DNA of 64,000 bases from assembly GCA_021776735.1 (NCBI GenBank), contig JAJFFH010000014.1, positions 47,240-111,239 on the forward strand. The letters run 5' to 3'. Made by a program: the position numbers and the translations under genes. The notes beneath the pieces are model-generated. The model was not told where the DNA came from and made no database searches. It was given only the letters and a program-made list of their open reading frames with translations. This DNA comes from Planctomycetota bacterium. GTDB taxonomy: Bacteria; Planctomycetota; PLA2. Below, piece by piece: positions 51,701 to 60,430 of the stretch. Positions within the stretch are counted from its first letter, which is position 1. Each line of letters begins with the position of its first letter.

Positions 51701-51925
51701 TCAAGAAACAGCCGCCTCCAGCAGTCGTGCCTGTTTTCTTCTTGGTCCGTCTTCTTCTTCGTCGTTGCGGCGCCTCCTGCTGCAAAGGTCGATATAGAGG
51801 CGGCTCTCGAACACGAGCGACAACGCTCGCTCGAGCAGCATGGAGAGCAGCACGATTGCGGCCAGAACCTCGATGGTCCGCTCCCAGTCGAGCCGGAAGA
51901 GATTGGGATCCGTGGCGGCGAACAT
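51701..51925 (-). CDS. small membrane protein, probably truncated
   Basis: The 74-residue product MFAATDPNLFRLDWERTIEV continues with a membrane helix (LAAIVLLSMLLERALSLVFE) and a basic/acidic tail (RRRRNDEEEDGPRRKQARLL) that looks frameshifted. A GGAGG lies just before the ATG. The same start and upstream region occur at 42051, fused to an EEP fragment. Probably a once longer inner-membrane protein. Confidence 0.55.
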   Translation of the reverse strand: MFAATDPNLFRLDWERTIEVLAAIVLLSMLLERALSLVFESRLYIDLCSRRRRNDEEEDGPRRKQARLLEAAVS

Positions 51926-51975
51926 GGAGACCTCCTTTCTTCTTGTTTACGACGTTTGGCCGGATTGTCCGCCAA
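51865..51975. repeat. duplicated 5' segment (copy 2)
   Basis: Partner of 41990-42100. The match covers the first codons of the small membrane-protein gene, its ribosome binding site and about 50 nt upstream. Confidence 0.7.
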
Positions 51976-52160
51976 GAAAGTGAAGAGTTTTTTTGTCTGG
52001 CACGCTTGCCGCTGGGAAGGTGACCTTGCGAACACGGGCTTGGAAATCTGGGCGATGGCTGCGGACTCTCGAATACCATGATTGAAAACTGGCGTCTTAC
52101 AACGCGTCGATAGCGAGAGAGACAGCGCGAGACACTGAAGCGCTGAAGCGGGAGGAGAAC

Positions 52161-52475
52161 ATGCGCCAATCAGGTGGCCACGGCGGGCCGAACCTCTGGG
52201 AAGCGGTTCGCCTCCTGTCGTTGCCGTTACGTCAACGACAGACCATGGAGCTGATCGTTCAGGGTCTCAGCCGTGACGAAGCTGCTCACAGGCTCGAGAT
52301 TTCCGTTGGCGCCATCGACGCGAACGTGCGCCGTGCGTACGCGCGTGTTGGGGCGCATTGCGTCGCGGAGTTTTGTTCGCGCGTGTTTGATGCGTGGATC
52401 GAGCACCGCTGGTGTACTGGATCCCGTATGACAGAAAACGTACGTCGCGGGGAAGCTCCCGGACCATTATCGTAG
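52161..52475 (+). CDS. sigma-region-4/LuxR-like HTH protein
   Basis: GGAGGAGA directly before ATG 52161 is a strong ribosome binding site. The 104-residue protein has an HTH (LPLRQRQTMELIVQGLSRDE, AAHRLEISVGAIDANVRRAY) of the sigma region 4 or LuxR type and a short basic tail. No receiver or region 2 is present. It lies 90 nt upstream of the capsid-like gene and is a candidate regulator of that cluster. Confidence 0.72.
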   Translation: MRQSGGHGGPNLWEAVRLLSLPLRQRQTMELIVQGLSRDEAAHRLEISVGAIDANVRRAYARVGAHCVAEFCSRVFDAWIEHRWCTGSRMTENVRRGEAPGPLS

Positions 52476-52566
52476 GAGCCATGGCGAACGCGATCACCAG
52501 CAACGCAGTCAAAGGGACCGCGCGGGCGGGCTGAGCGCGAAACCAAAGGCGATACACGGAGACCTG

Positions 52567-53505
52567 ATGGCATCCATCACCCCGACCCAAGCCGGCCTGT
52601 TCTCGGGCCCCTCGATTCCCGATCAGTATTTCTACGACTGCCGGCCGACGGACCAGTTCTTCGACATTCTTGAGTTCGAGCCGATCGCGGGCAAGGAACT
52701 CCAGATCAACGTCATCGACGCGTCGAACTTAGGCCTGTCGCCATTCGCGGGCGCGGTCGCGGCCGGCGGGGTGCTCAACAGCACCATGCCGTCGGTCACG
52801 TCGCGGACCTACGGAATCAAGCGGATCGCGGCGGAGATGCCGGTCGATTCGTCACTCCTGTCAAAGTTCGGCTCGCAAAACGACCTGCTCGCGGCGTTGC
52901 TTCAGGTCAAGGTCAACGCGGTGCGCGACGAGTTCAAGCGGCTGCTGATCCGCGGGAACTCGGGGTCGGACCCCGACGAGTTCGATGGGTTGGAGACGTT
53001 GTCGAACAACTTCGGCAACGTGACGGGGGCCGACGGCGGCGGCGCCAACGGCGGCGACGTGCTCAAGGGCGAAATGGAACTCCTGGCGGCGTTCCTGAAT
53101 CCCAGAAAAGCCGACGGAAACGCGTACTTCGTGATGCACGCCAAGGCGTACATGCATCTGCTCAAGAACAACTACACCGACACCGAGTACTTTGACCATC
53201 CGGTGTTGGGGACCGTGCCGGCGATCGCCGGCGTCGCGGTCGTGCTGGACAACTTCATCCCCCTCGACGAGGTCAAGGGAACGAACTCCAACACGACGTC
53301 GATCTACGCCGCCATGGTTGGCAAGAACGTCGGCATCAGCGGCATCTACGCCGCCGCCGATGAAGGACAGCCGATCCAGGTGCGTGGTCCGGTGGTGAAG
53401 GACGGCAACGATACCCAGTGGTACCACGTGTCTTGGAACGCCGGTCTCGCGGCATACGACAAGTGCGCGATCGCGAGGATGAACGGCGTGGCCTGGCAGA
53501 ACTAG
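52567..53505 (+). CDS. HK97-like major capsid protein
   Basis: The 312-residue protein has the features of a phage major capsid protein: an N-terminal arm (ASITPTQAGLFSGPSIPDQY), SRTYGIKRIAAEMPVDSSLL, the spine-helix region ALLQVKVNAVRDEFKRLLIR, GSDPDEFDGLETLSNNFG, a KAYMHLLKNN helix and a beta-rich P-domain-like C-terminus. No prohead protease, portal or terminase gene is nearby. It may be a capsid domesticated into a compartment, as happened with encapsulins. It is the first gene of a tight plus-strand cluster. Confidence 0.8.
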   Translation: MASITPTQAGLFSGPSIPDQYFYDCRPTDQFFDILEFEPIAGKELQINVIDASNLGLSPFAGAVAAGGVLNSTMPSVTSRTYGIKRIAAEMPVDSSLLSKFGSQNDLLAALLQVKVNAVRDEFKRLLIRGNSGSDPDEFDGLETLSNNFGNVTGADGGGANGGDVLKGEMELLAAFLNPRKADGNAYFVMHAKAYMHLLKNNYTDTEYFDHPVLGTVPAIAGVAVVLDNFIPLDEVKGTNSNTTSIYAAMVGKNVGISGIYAAADEGQPIQVRGPVVKDGNDTQWYHVSWNAGLAAYDKCAIARMNGVAWQN

Positions 53506-53519
53506 CCGGAACGATCGCC

Positions 53520-54140
53520 ATGCCCAAGCACATCGCCTTCGACGCCTGGCCGCCCGACGACTCGTTCGGCAAGTTCGATGGAACCACCATCGACGACGAG
53601 TACACCCAGGACTTGTTCGATTCGTTTGATCCCACGACGTGGTTCGATACCGAAGAGGGCGCCTTCGACACGGGCTCGTTTCCCGACGATGGCGCTTTCG
53701 GCCAAGACTCTCTCTTCGAAGAGCTTACGGACACTCGACCGATCGGCGAACCGGACCTTGCCTTCGAGATCGAAGAGTCGGCGGCACCCGTTTCTGGCGG
53801 CCCGTTCGTGGGCGGGCATCCGACCGATCTCGGCAACCCCGTCCCTCCGTGGAGCGGCGGTTTCGGAGCGCCGCCGCCGGATGCGCCGGTCGGCAACCCG
53901 ATTCCACAGTTCGGATACCCGACGCCGGCCGGCCCCGCTCCCGCAGGCATCCGCGTTCTGCAGGCGGGACCGGACGGCGTCTATCGCGTATACGGCGGCC
54001 GCGGCGGGGTTGGCTTCGAACCGGAGTCGGAGCCGATATCCCATCCGGTTGAACTCTCGCCGTACATGAGCCTGCCGGTTTCCAAGTCGTTTTCGATCAA
54101 GGGCGAGTGCTCGTGCCGGGGCTGTGACTGTGAGGGATAG
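53520..54140 (+). CDS. acidic, proline-rich protein of the capsid cluster
   Basis: This 206-residue protein begins 15 nt after the capsid gene. Residues 1-95 are strongly acidic with repeated DD and FD patterns (WPPDDSFGKFDGTTIDDEYT). Residues ~95-145 are Gly/Pro-rich and the C-terminus ends with closely spaced Cys (CSCRGCDCEG). The acidic disorder resembles a scaffold or cargo-loading protein. No family recognised. Confidence 0.65.
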   Translation: MPKHIAFDAWPPDDSFGKFDGTTIDDEYTQDLFDSFDPTTWFDTEEGAFDTGSFPDDGAFGQDSLFEELTDTRPIGEPDLAFEIEESAAPVSGGPFVGGHPTDLGNPVPPWSGGFGAPPPDAPVGNPIPQFGYPTPAGPAPAGIRVLQAGPDGVYRVYGGRGGVGFEPESEPISHPVELSPYMSLPVSKSFSIKGECSCRGCDCEG

Positions 54141-54900
54141 CTCGGTGGGCCAGTTTCTCGGTCCGAGCGGCGGTGTTGCCCCGGGCGTCAGAGAACCGTA
54201 CGGTCCCACGATCGGACCGGGGCACGCCCCCGGATACAACCCGTGGTCGTCCTTCAACCCTGGCGACATCAACCAGTGCTATCCGATTCCCTCCTGGGTC
54301 GCCGAGCGGATTCGCGACTATCCCCAGACATCGGAGGGAAACGCGCTTCGTGATCCGCTGCCCGTCCCCTTCACGGCAGACGAGGTGCGAAAGGCACTCA
54401 TGGACGTGTGGGGCGCGAGCCATCAGAACAACAACCGGTGGTGCGCAAACGTCCCGGCCGCGTCGGTGCAGATCGCGATGCAGGTGATGCCGATCCTCCG
54501 CGCCCGAAACGGCGGGTGGATTGATTTTTCCGGTCGCGCCTACAACCCGCTGGTGAACACCCCCGGCAGCAACCGCGGCCGGGGCTCGAACCTCCAGTGC
54601 CTCTTGTACAAGCTGCCGGGGAAGCCGCTTTCCGCGACCTACAACCCGTGCAACGCGACGCCGGCGCGACCGTCGCGCACCTACAGCATTCGTGACGTGG
54701 CCACGACGTTTGACTCTTCGGACGTCGTCCAGGCCGATCAGTATCCGGGGGGTGCCCCGTGGTCCAGCACGCCGTTTCCCTACCAACCGAGCCGTCCGCT
54801 GATCGGCTCTGACTTTGAGGCAGACGATCTCGAAGCTCCGGCGGAGCCTCCGGGACTTCCGCTCTTCGACTTGGTCGCTTCCTTTGAGGCGCACGAATAG
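54124..54900 (+). CDS. hypothetical protein of the capsid cluster
   Basis: The 258-residue product starts at GTG 54124, overlapping the previous gene by 17 nt. It has a Gly/Pro-rich start, a helical middle (DEVRKALMDVWGASHQNNNR, ASVQIAMQVMPILRARN), a conserved-looking GWIDFSGRAYNPLVN segment and an acidic C-terminus. No membrane helix or signal peptide. Not recognised; its coupling places it in the capsid operon. Confidence 0.65.
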   Translation: MTVRDSSVGQFLGPSGGVAPGVREPYGPTIGPGHAPGYNPWSSFNPGDINQCYPIPSWVAERIRDYPQTSEGNALRDPLPVPFTADEVRKALMDVWGASHQNNNRWCANVPAASVQIAMQVMPILRARNGGWIDFSGRAYNPLVNTPGSNRGRGSNLQCLLYKLPGKPLSATYNPCNATPARPSRTYSIRDVATTFDSSDVVQADQYPGGAPWSSTPFPYQPSRPLIGSDFEADDLEAPAEPPGLPLFDLVASFEAHE

Positions 54901-54904
54901 AGCC

Positions 54905-55231
54905 ATGAAAAAAAAGCACCCGTACGGAAACTACGAGTTCTATGTCCCGCCGGAACGGCGGTATCCCGACTACCGCGTTCGCGGCGCCTACGATGGCTTT
55001 GATCCCATGAACTACTGCCATACGCTGCGGCAGCGGGTCAAAAACGGCGAACTCACATGGGATCGGGCGAACGCGATGTGGCGAGCCTACGCTCGATCGG
55101 TCGAGATGATCTACACGGACCAGCCGAAACCCGGTCCCTGCGTCCTCGCCGATTCCCTGCCGGCCCCTTTCTTCTTTTTTGGTGCCGGTGCGCCGGGGTC
55201 CGTAAAGGCCGCATTTCCCATCTGGGGATAG
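54905..55231 (+). CDS. small protein of the capsid cluster
   Basis: The 108-residue product begins MKKKHPYGNYEFYVPPERRY and has one helical block, YCHTLRQRVKNGELTWDRAN then AMWRAYARSVEMI. The C-terminus is Gly/Phe-rich. The helical block resembles the N-terminal helix of the next gene (TILIAQMKRGEITGPQAETV), so both may dock at the same site. It starts 4 nt after the previous stop. Confidence 0.6.
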   Translation: MKKKHPYGNYEFYVPPERRYPDYRVRGAYDGFDPMNYCHTLRQRVKNGELTWDRANAMWRAYARSVEMIYTDQPKPGPCVLADSLPAPFFFFGAGAPGSVKAAFPIWG

Positions 55232-55264
55232 CCGCGAAAGAACGTCAACAGCAGGAGTAGAGCA

Positions 55265-56482
55265 ATGTATGAAGCACGCGCTGGTCGGCAACTGCACACG
55301 ATTCTCATTGCGCAGATGAAGCGGGGCGAGATTACCGGACCCCAGGCTGAGACTGTCTCCCGCGTCTACGCGACCATTGCGAATAGTCTGCCCGCCTTGA
55401 CGCATGATCGCGCTCCGCGGAAATGGCGCGAGCTATCGAGCGGGCTCCCGTTCGAAACCGCTCTGGACGAGTTCCGCGAGTTCTTGGCAGGTGCACCCGC
55501 TACCCTCCAGCCGGACGCTTGGGCACCGATGCGACCACGCGGTAGGGATGGACTTGGACGTGGCGGGGGCCCTTTCCCGTTGCCCCCGCGACCGGACTCG
55601 ATCACAGTTCCAGGGGAACGCCAGTGGCCGCCTGTCATCTTTGATGATGACGACAGTGATCCCTTTGGCGGAATAGTGTTTCAGGAGATCCCGCGAAAGC
55701 GGTGTCGGGACAGCAAGTGCTCACTGACTATATACACGGACGACAAGCAGCTCGAGGACAAGGAACTCCGCAAGCTGATGGACTTGGCGTTCGATGCCCG
55801 CACTAAGGAGAAGAACCAGTACTTGAAGGAGGCAGCCAAGAAAATGGAAGCTATAGTGCGCAAGGAAAAAAAGCTTCCGGCGGTCAACGCGCACTCTACC
55901 GGGAACATCGCGGACACAAAGCAGCTAGGCCACCACGGAGTGCAAGAAGGCCAGTTGCTGGCTTTCATTGAGGGGAAGGTGCACACGATCGTGAAAAAGG
56001 CCAACACAACGGCTTTCATGGCGGTGCTTACCTATGACTGCGAGTGCCCCAAGAAAGTGGAGCTGTCGGCACAGAAACTCAACAACGGGAAGTGGGGCCC
56101 TGACCCGCCTCGATCCAAGGCCGACAAACGAAAGCCCCTTCTCGAGAAGATCACCGTCGATTCTCCGGAAAACAAAAACCAAAAGGGGAAGAAGGGTGGT
56201 CAGTGCAAGAAGGCCTTTGTCGATACTCCGGGGCGTATCAACGGTCTTCCGAAAGGGATTATCGACAAGGACCCTGAGCGCGCCAAGAAACTCGCCAAGA
56301 AATACAGGACACTCTTCGAGCGCGGCCATCGCGACCCGGAGCCTGTGTCGGGAAGCTGGCGTGTGGTCGCGAAGGTCACATGGGAAAACGGAAACGTCTG
56401 CGAGCGCACTGTCCAACTCGATATCAAGCAGGGGATACCGCAGGTACCTATCCTCGTCAAACCTATCCCCGTTAAGAGGTAG
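55265..56482 (+). CDS. hypothetical protein with distinct N- and C-terminal parts
   Basis: Of 405 residues, ~1-150 share style with the cluster (MYEARAGRQLHTILIAQMKR, a helical block, then a Gly/Pro-rich linker). From ~150 on the composition changes to Lys-rich, with lower-GC codons (KDKELRKLMDLAF, KKMEAIVRKEKKLPAVNAHS, KKFYRTLF-like helices) and a TPGRINGLPKGIIDKDP segment. A conserved docking N-terminus with an exchangeable C-terminus is the pattern of a cargo or toxin. It ends 14 nt before the IS3 inverted repeat. Confidence 0.62.
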   Translation: MYEARAGRQLHTILIAQMKRGEITGPQAETVSRVYATIANSLPALTHDRAPRKWRELSSGLPFETALDEFREFLAGAPATLQPDAWAPMRPRGRDGLGRGGGPFPLPPRPDSITVPGERQWPPVIFDDDDSDPFGGIVFQEIPRKRCRDSKCSLTIYTDDKQLEDKELRKLMDLAFDARTKEKNQYLKEAAKKMEAIVRKEKKLPAVNAHSTGNIADTKQLGHHGVQEGQLLAFIEGKVHTIVKKANTTAFMAVLTYDCECPKKVELSAQKLNNGKWGPDPPRSKADKRKPLLEKITVDSPENKNQKGKKGGQCKKAFVDTPGRINGLPKGIIDKDPERAKKLAKKYRTLFERGHRDPEPVSGSWRVVAKVTWENGNVCERTVQLDIKQGIPQVPILVKPIPVKR

Positions 56483-56495
56483 GCCTTCCGGGACG

Positions 56496-58044
56496 TGTCA
56501 ACGTTTCTGAGACACCGCGTGATTTTGTTTGCTGAGTAGCGGCCAGTGTAGCGGCCTCCATTGCGGGCGGGTTGATCCAGGTCTCGGTCGGCAGGGCCGG
56601 CGGCGTCGGGGGCCGGCGCACGAATCGCTCGGGATGAGCGCGGCATGCGGCGTCGAGCACGGTCGCGCGCTTGGCGGAAACCTCCTCGGCGCGGCCACGG
56701 CGTCGGGCGTCATCGCCCGAGGCTGGAATGGCGCTGCTCGCCATTGTACGAGTCGAAGAAGACGCCGCAATGGGCGCGCGCGTCCTGAATCGAGCCGAAG
56801 CGCGGGGGAAAGTCCGGCCGGTACTTGAGCGTGCGGAACTGGCTCTCGGAAATCGGGTTGTCGTTGGACGTGTACGATCGGCTGTGCGACTTCGTCACGC
56901 CCAGGTCGCCGTACAGGTAGGCCACGGCCTTCGATGTCATCGACGGTCCCCGGTCGGCGTGGATCGTGAGCCGGTCGGGCTCGATCTGTTCTTGTTGGCA
57001 GGCCTGCTCGATGAGCTCCTTGGCCAGGGAGCTGCTCTCGCAGTCCACCATCCAGCCCACGGCCCTGCGCGAGTAGATGTCGATCATGACGTAGAGGTAG
57101 TAGTACGACCACTTCATCGGGCCCTCGAGCTTGGTGATGTCCCAGCTCCAGACCTGGTTGGGACGCGTCGCCAGAAGCTCGGGCTTTTGATACTTCGGAT
57201 GGTGCAGCTGGTTGCGGCGCTCCCGCACCGCACTCGCCTCCGTGAGGATGCGGTACATCGTGCTGACCGAGCACAGGTAGCGCCCCTCGTCGAGCAGGAT
57301 GGCCCACACGGCGCGGGGCGACAGGTCACAAAAGTGCTCCGAGGCGAGCAGGTCGAGCATTTCCTTGCGCTCCTCGTGGCTGAGTGCCCGCGCTGATCGC
57401 GGTCGCGGCTGCTGGGGCCGGGGCAAAGGCGCGCCGCCCGGCACCGACAGAACGTGGCGCGTACCACGCCGAGCGCGCGACAGGCCGGGAGAACGCCGAT
57501 GCGTCCCGCCAGGTCCTCCGCGGCGCTCACGAGTCGCTCCCGCTCTTCGGCATCGTCAAGCCCAGCAGCCTTGAGACGTTTCCCTGCACCTCCAGGATCG
57601 TCTCGGCTGCGCAGATGCGCGCGAGCTGAGCGTTGCGCGTTTTGAGCGCACAGTCCGGGTCCGCCTTGGGACCGCGGCGTTTCGCCGACAGCGCGTCGAG
57701 CTGGCCCTAGTCCCGGCGCCGGCGCCACTCCACAGGGTGCGAGGAGTACAGCCCCTCACGCCGCAGCAGCGCGCCAATCTCGCCCGGCTGCCGCGAGCAT
57801 GCATCGGCCTGCTCGACGATGCGTAGCTTGTACGCCGCCAAAAAACGACGCCGTTTCGCACGCGACGTGACCTCCGTCCGGCCCTGCGCCGGGGGAGCCC
57901 CATGCGCCTCGGTCGGGCTTGCTACGCTCGCCCTTCCTCGGTTCCGGGGTCTCCCCCGGGCTGTTCGTCTTCTTTGACATCTCTGCATTCTCCACCGCCC
58001 TGCACTGTAAACATCCGTAGGGCGGTGTCTCAGGCATATTGACA
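56496..58044 (-). mobile_element. decayed IS3-family insertion sequence
   Basis: The element is bounded by imperfect 22-bp inverted repeats that match at 18 positions, starting TGTCAACG at 56496 and ending TATTGACA at 58044, with the TG...CA ends usual for IS3. Length 1,549 bp. Both transposase frames are broken. No target duplication was seen in the immediately flanking bases. Confidence 0.8.
56520..57980 (-). pseudogene. IS3-family transposase (orfA/orfB), frameshifted
   Basis: The N-terminal HTH part (AKRRRFLAAYKLRIVEQADA) ends at an in-frame TAG near 57,706. The following helix region (LSAKRRGPKADPDCALKTRN) and the integrase core (ELLATRPNQVWSWDITKLEG, LTIHADRGPSMTSKAV, NPISESQFRTLKYRPDF; D-D-E all visible) are in different frames, and the tail (PERFVRRPPTPPALPTETWI) needs another shift near 56,740. 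At least three disabling changes make it inactive unless supplied in trans. Confidence 0.8.
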
Positions 58045-58088
58045 CCAGAGGGTTCTGCGCTCAGCAGCCGGAACGGTGTGGGCTGGCG

Positions 58089-58781
58089 TCAGCCTCTTGA
58101 GTCCCGGACCTCTTTGGTACGGAGGTCTGCTTGAAGGTCGGACAGAAAACGGCTGATCTTCGCTTGCGTGGTCGGCTCCGCCAACACGACTAGGTTGCGA
58201 TCTTCCCATCGCATCACGGCTTCATGCTGCCCCGCGCCGAGGATCGAATCAATCCAGCCGACGAGATCGAGTGGACTTTCGGGGCGTAAGGCGGAAATGA
58301 ACCTGATCTCTTCAAGCCATGTGGTGATGTCGTCGACAACATAGACGCGAATCACAAAGCCCGCCGTGACCTGCCGCCTGCGTTCGAGTATCTGATTCGT
58401 TTGGAGGTGAATCTCCTCGGACGCTTGGATCTCGAGGACGTTGACACGGGGCGTCACGGATGCTGTTGGGCACCCACGCCGGACCCAGCGCACGATATTG
58501 TCGATGGGAAACCCTCGCGCGATAAGATCAACGACGAGGTGGGAACGGAAAGAGACCCCCGCCTTGTCCCGCTCTTGGGTCGGTTTCGACCCACCTGCGA
58601 ACACCGCACGATACGGATAGTACTCAGGCCGCCATTGGACCTCGGAATGAGTGTGCGAAGGAGAACACGCAGCGATAGCGCGCCGGGGAAGCCGGGGAAC
58701 GTGAACACGTACGTTGTGGGAGAGTACGATGAGACCGAGTACGGCCGGGCAAAGGTAAGAGAGCAGCGCAAAGCAACGCAC
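58089..58781 (-). CDS. exported hypothetical protein
   Basis: The 230-residue product has a hydrophobic N-terminus (MRCFALLSYLCPAVLGLIVL) followed by a basic region. From ~70 on the body reads like a secretin-type or periplasmic domain: VVDLIARGFPIDNIVRWVRR, VTPRVNVLEIQASEEIHLQT, GFVIRVYVVDDITTWLEEIR and VMRWEDRNLVVLAEPTTQAK. Alternation of strands and helices is regular, so the gene looks real. Function unknown. Confidence 0.65.
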   Translation of the reverse strand: MRCFALLSYLCPAVLGLIVLSHNVRVHVPRLPRRAIAACSPSHTHSEVQWRPEYYPYRAVFAGGSKPTQERDKAGVSFRSHLVVDLIARGFPIDNIVRWVRRGCPTASVTPRVNVLEIQASEEIHLQTNQILERRRQVTAGFVIRVYVVDDITTWLEEIRFISALRPESPLDLVGWIDSILGAGQHEAVMRWEDRNLVVLAEPTTQAKISRFLSDLQADLRTKEVRDSRG

Positions 58782-59084
58782 GGAGAGTCCAGTTTGCGGC
58801 GCGTTGTCACCGGCGTGTCACGTCAACGGCTGGGGAGCTGGATTGCCCGTCGATGCGCTCCCCGCGGACCGGCTGTGACCCGGAGGTCCAGAGCACTTCG
58901 AGAGTGATGCCGCTCTCGATCGGTACGCCGAAGAGACGGGCCGTGCTGTGCCGAGGGAGTCAAGGACTCTAGGTCTTCGACGACAGATAGCGTGAGCGGC
59001 CTTCCTCTCTCATCCGCGGGTCAGGCTGGGCTTCGGCGCGCTTGACTACCTCCCAAGTGAAGGCCCGGTCACAAGTGTCGGCCC
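58782..59084. other. intergenic region without recognised genes
   Basis: Nothing beyond short shadow ORFs was seen in 303 nt between the exported protein and the XRE gene. Confidence 0.35.
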
Positions 59085-59495
59085 CTACTTGAGAAGCGCT
59101 CCAAGGAGTTCCCGCATCCGCCCGAGCATCTGCTCCGACGGCCGCTCTTTGCCCGTCTCGACTTTGCCGACGGTAGAGCGGTGCATACCGAGTTGGGCCC
59201 CGAGCTGGCGCTGTGTGAGTCCCAGGGCGCGCCGGTAGGCGCGGAGGGTGTCGCCGATCGTTCTAGGGTCGGGATGCGGGTCGTATCTGAGGAAAGCGAT
59301 AGCGGCAGGCATGCGTCCGACCGGTGGTTGAGCGCGTCCAGATTCCCAGTTGGCGAGAGTCGCCCGACAGACGCCGAGTTTCTTGGCGGCTTCGTCTTGC
59401 TTCAGGCCGAGGTCCAGCCGTCGACGCTTGATGTGCTCCCCTATGGTCCCAGGCCTCTCGGGATACCCCTTGGGTTTGTGCCGTTGTCCTCTCAG
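59085..59495 (-). CDS. double-HTH XRE-like regulator, unclear start
   Basis: The open frame encodes two XRE-type HTH units in tandem: KGYPERPGTIGEHIKRRRLD with EAAKKLGVCRATLANWESGR, then PRTIGDTLRAYRRALGLTQR with LGAQLGMHRSTVGKVETGKE. The only ATG in frame is at 59312, which would delete the first HTH. The frame stays open upstream to 59,540 without ATG, GTG or TTG; CTG at 59495 is used here as a stand-in. Either a rare start or a mutation has removed the proper one. A frameshifted relative lies at 50307. Confidence 0.65.
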   Translation of the reverse strand: MRGQRHKPKGYPERPGTIGEHIKRRRLDLGLKQDEAAKKLGVCRATLANWESGRAQPPVGRMPAAIAFLRYDPHPDPRTIGDTLRAYRRALGLTQRQLGAQLGMHRSTVGKVETGKERPSEQMLGRMRELLGALLK

Positions 59496-59718
59496 GTGGA
59501 CATGCCTAAAAGTGAACGAAACCCTTCCGGCTGGTCCAAATCAACTGTGTCCAGGCCGGCGGCGCGGAAGGGCTCGGTAAGCGCTGGGACGGGTTTCTGG
59601 ATGACCTCGCCCGAGAGCACGACGGGCTCAGTGTTCGGGAGTGAGGCGCTGGTTCGGGAGTGCGGGATGAACACCGCAGAAGCGCAGAATTGATGAAGGA
59701 GGGGAAACGACAGGCGTC

Positions 59719-60075
59719 GTGATCGGAGCGGCCATCGAAGTGCACAAGGTGCTGAGGCCCGGTCTGCTTGAGAGCATCTACGAGGAATGTCTGTGCCACG
59801 AGTTCACGGGGAGAGGTGTTCCGTTCACGCGGCAGGTGCCTCTTGACCTCGTGTACAAGGGGCTTCGCGTCGGGTCGGCCTATCGGATGGATCTGATCGT
59901 CGAAGGCGTTGTCGTCGTGGAAGTCAAGGCCGTCGCGACGTTGCTGCCCGTACATCGGGCCCAGCTGATCACATACCTGCGCCGCAGCGGTTGTCCCGTC
60001 GGCCTCCTCTTGAACTTCAACGTCCCGATCCTGCCGGAAGGCATCGTCCGATTGGCCGTTCGACCAAGATCCTGA
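59719..60075 (+). CDS. GxxExxY family protein
   Basis: The 118-residue product has the family core: IGAAIEVHKVLRPGLLESIY, FTRQVPLDLVYKGLRV, YRMDLIVEGVVVVEVKAV, HRAQLITYLRRSGCPVGLLL and NFNVPILPEGIVRL. D...E-x-K hints at a PD-(D/E)XK-type fold. The sequence upstream (RIDEGGETTGV in the same frame) also belongs to the family, but the frame stops just before it, so the true start may be lost or GTG 59719 used. Function of the family is unknown. Confidence 0.8.
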   Translation: MIGAAIEVHKVLRPGLLESIYEECLCHEFTGRGVPFTRQVPLDLVYKGLRVGSAYRMDLIVEGVVVVEVKAVATLLPVHRAQLITYLRRSGCPVGLLLNFNVPILPEGIVRLAVRPRS

Positions 60076-60217
60076 CGGGTGCTCATCCTGCTCCTTTTCT
60101 GCGTTTCTGCGGTGAGACCGGACGACCCTGCGTCCGCGAAGGCGTATGTCCGCGACCAACACGTCCGTCTTGGTCCTTCGAGCGTTGTAGGTCAGAATGC
60201 ATGATAAACTGACATAT

Positions 60218-60424
60218 ATGATCAAGACCCAGGTCTACTTGCGCGAGGAGGAGCTAGAGGCTCTTCACGCCGTCGCCAGAGAGTCGGGCCGCAGCCTGGC
60301 CGATCTGGTTCGCGAGGCGATCCGGAAGGTTTGGCTGCGTCCCAAAAAAGACGGGCCCGTGGCGCTCTGGGACGGAACGCCGCAGCGAACCTCCGTCGAT
60401 CACGATTCGATCTACGACGACTAG
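60218..60424 (+). CDS. ribbon-helix-helix antitoxin
   Basis: ATG 60218 gives a 68-residue protein starting MIKTQVYLREEELEALHAVA, a CopG/RHH-type DNA-binding fold, followed by SGRSLADLVREAIRKVW and an acidic tail (SVDHDSIYDD) that would bind the toxin. It lies 6 nt upstream of the PIN-domain gene, the standard antitoxin-toxin order. It should repress its own promoter. Confidence 0.83.
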   Translation: MIKTQVYLREEELEALHAVARESGRSLADLVREAIRKVWLRPKKDGPVALWDGTPQRTSVDHDSIYDD

Positions 60425-60430
60425 TGATCC

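Noticed and set aside
59506..60225. 239-residue minus-strand ORF
   Set aside because: Antisense to the GxxExxY gene, which has clear family motifs on the plus strand.
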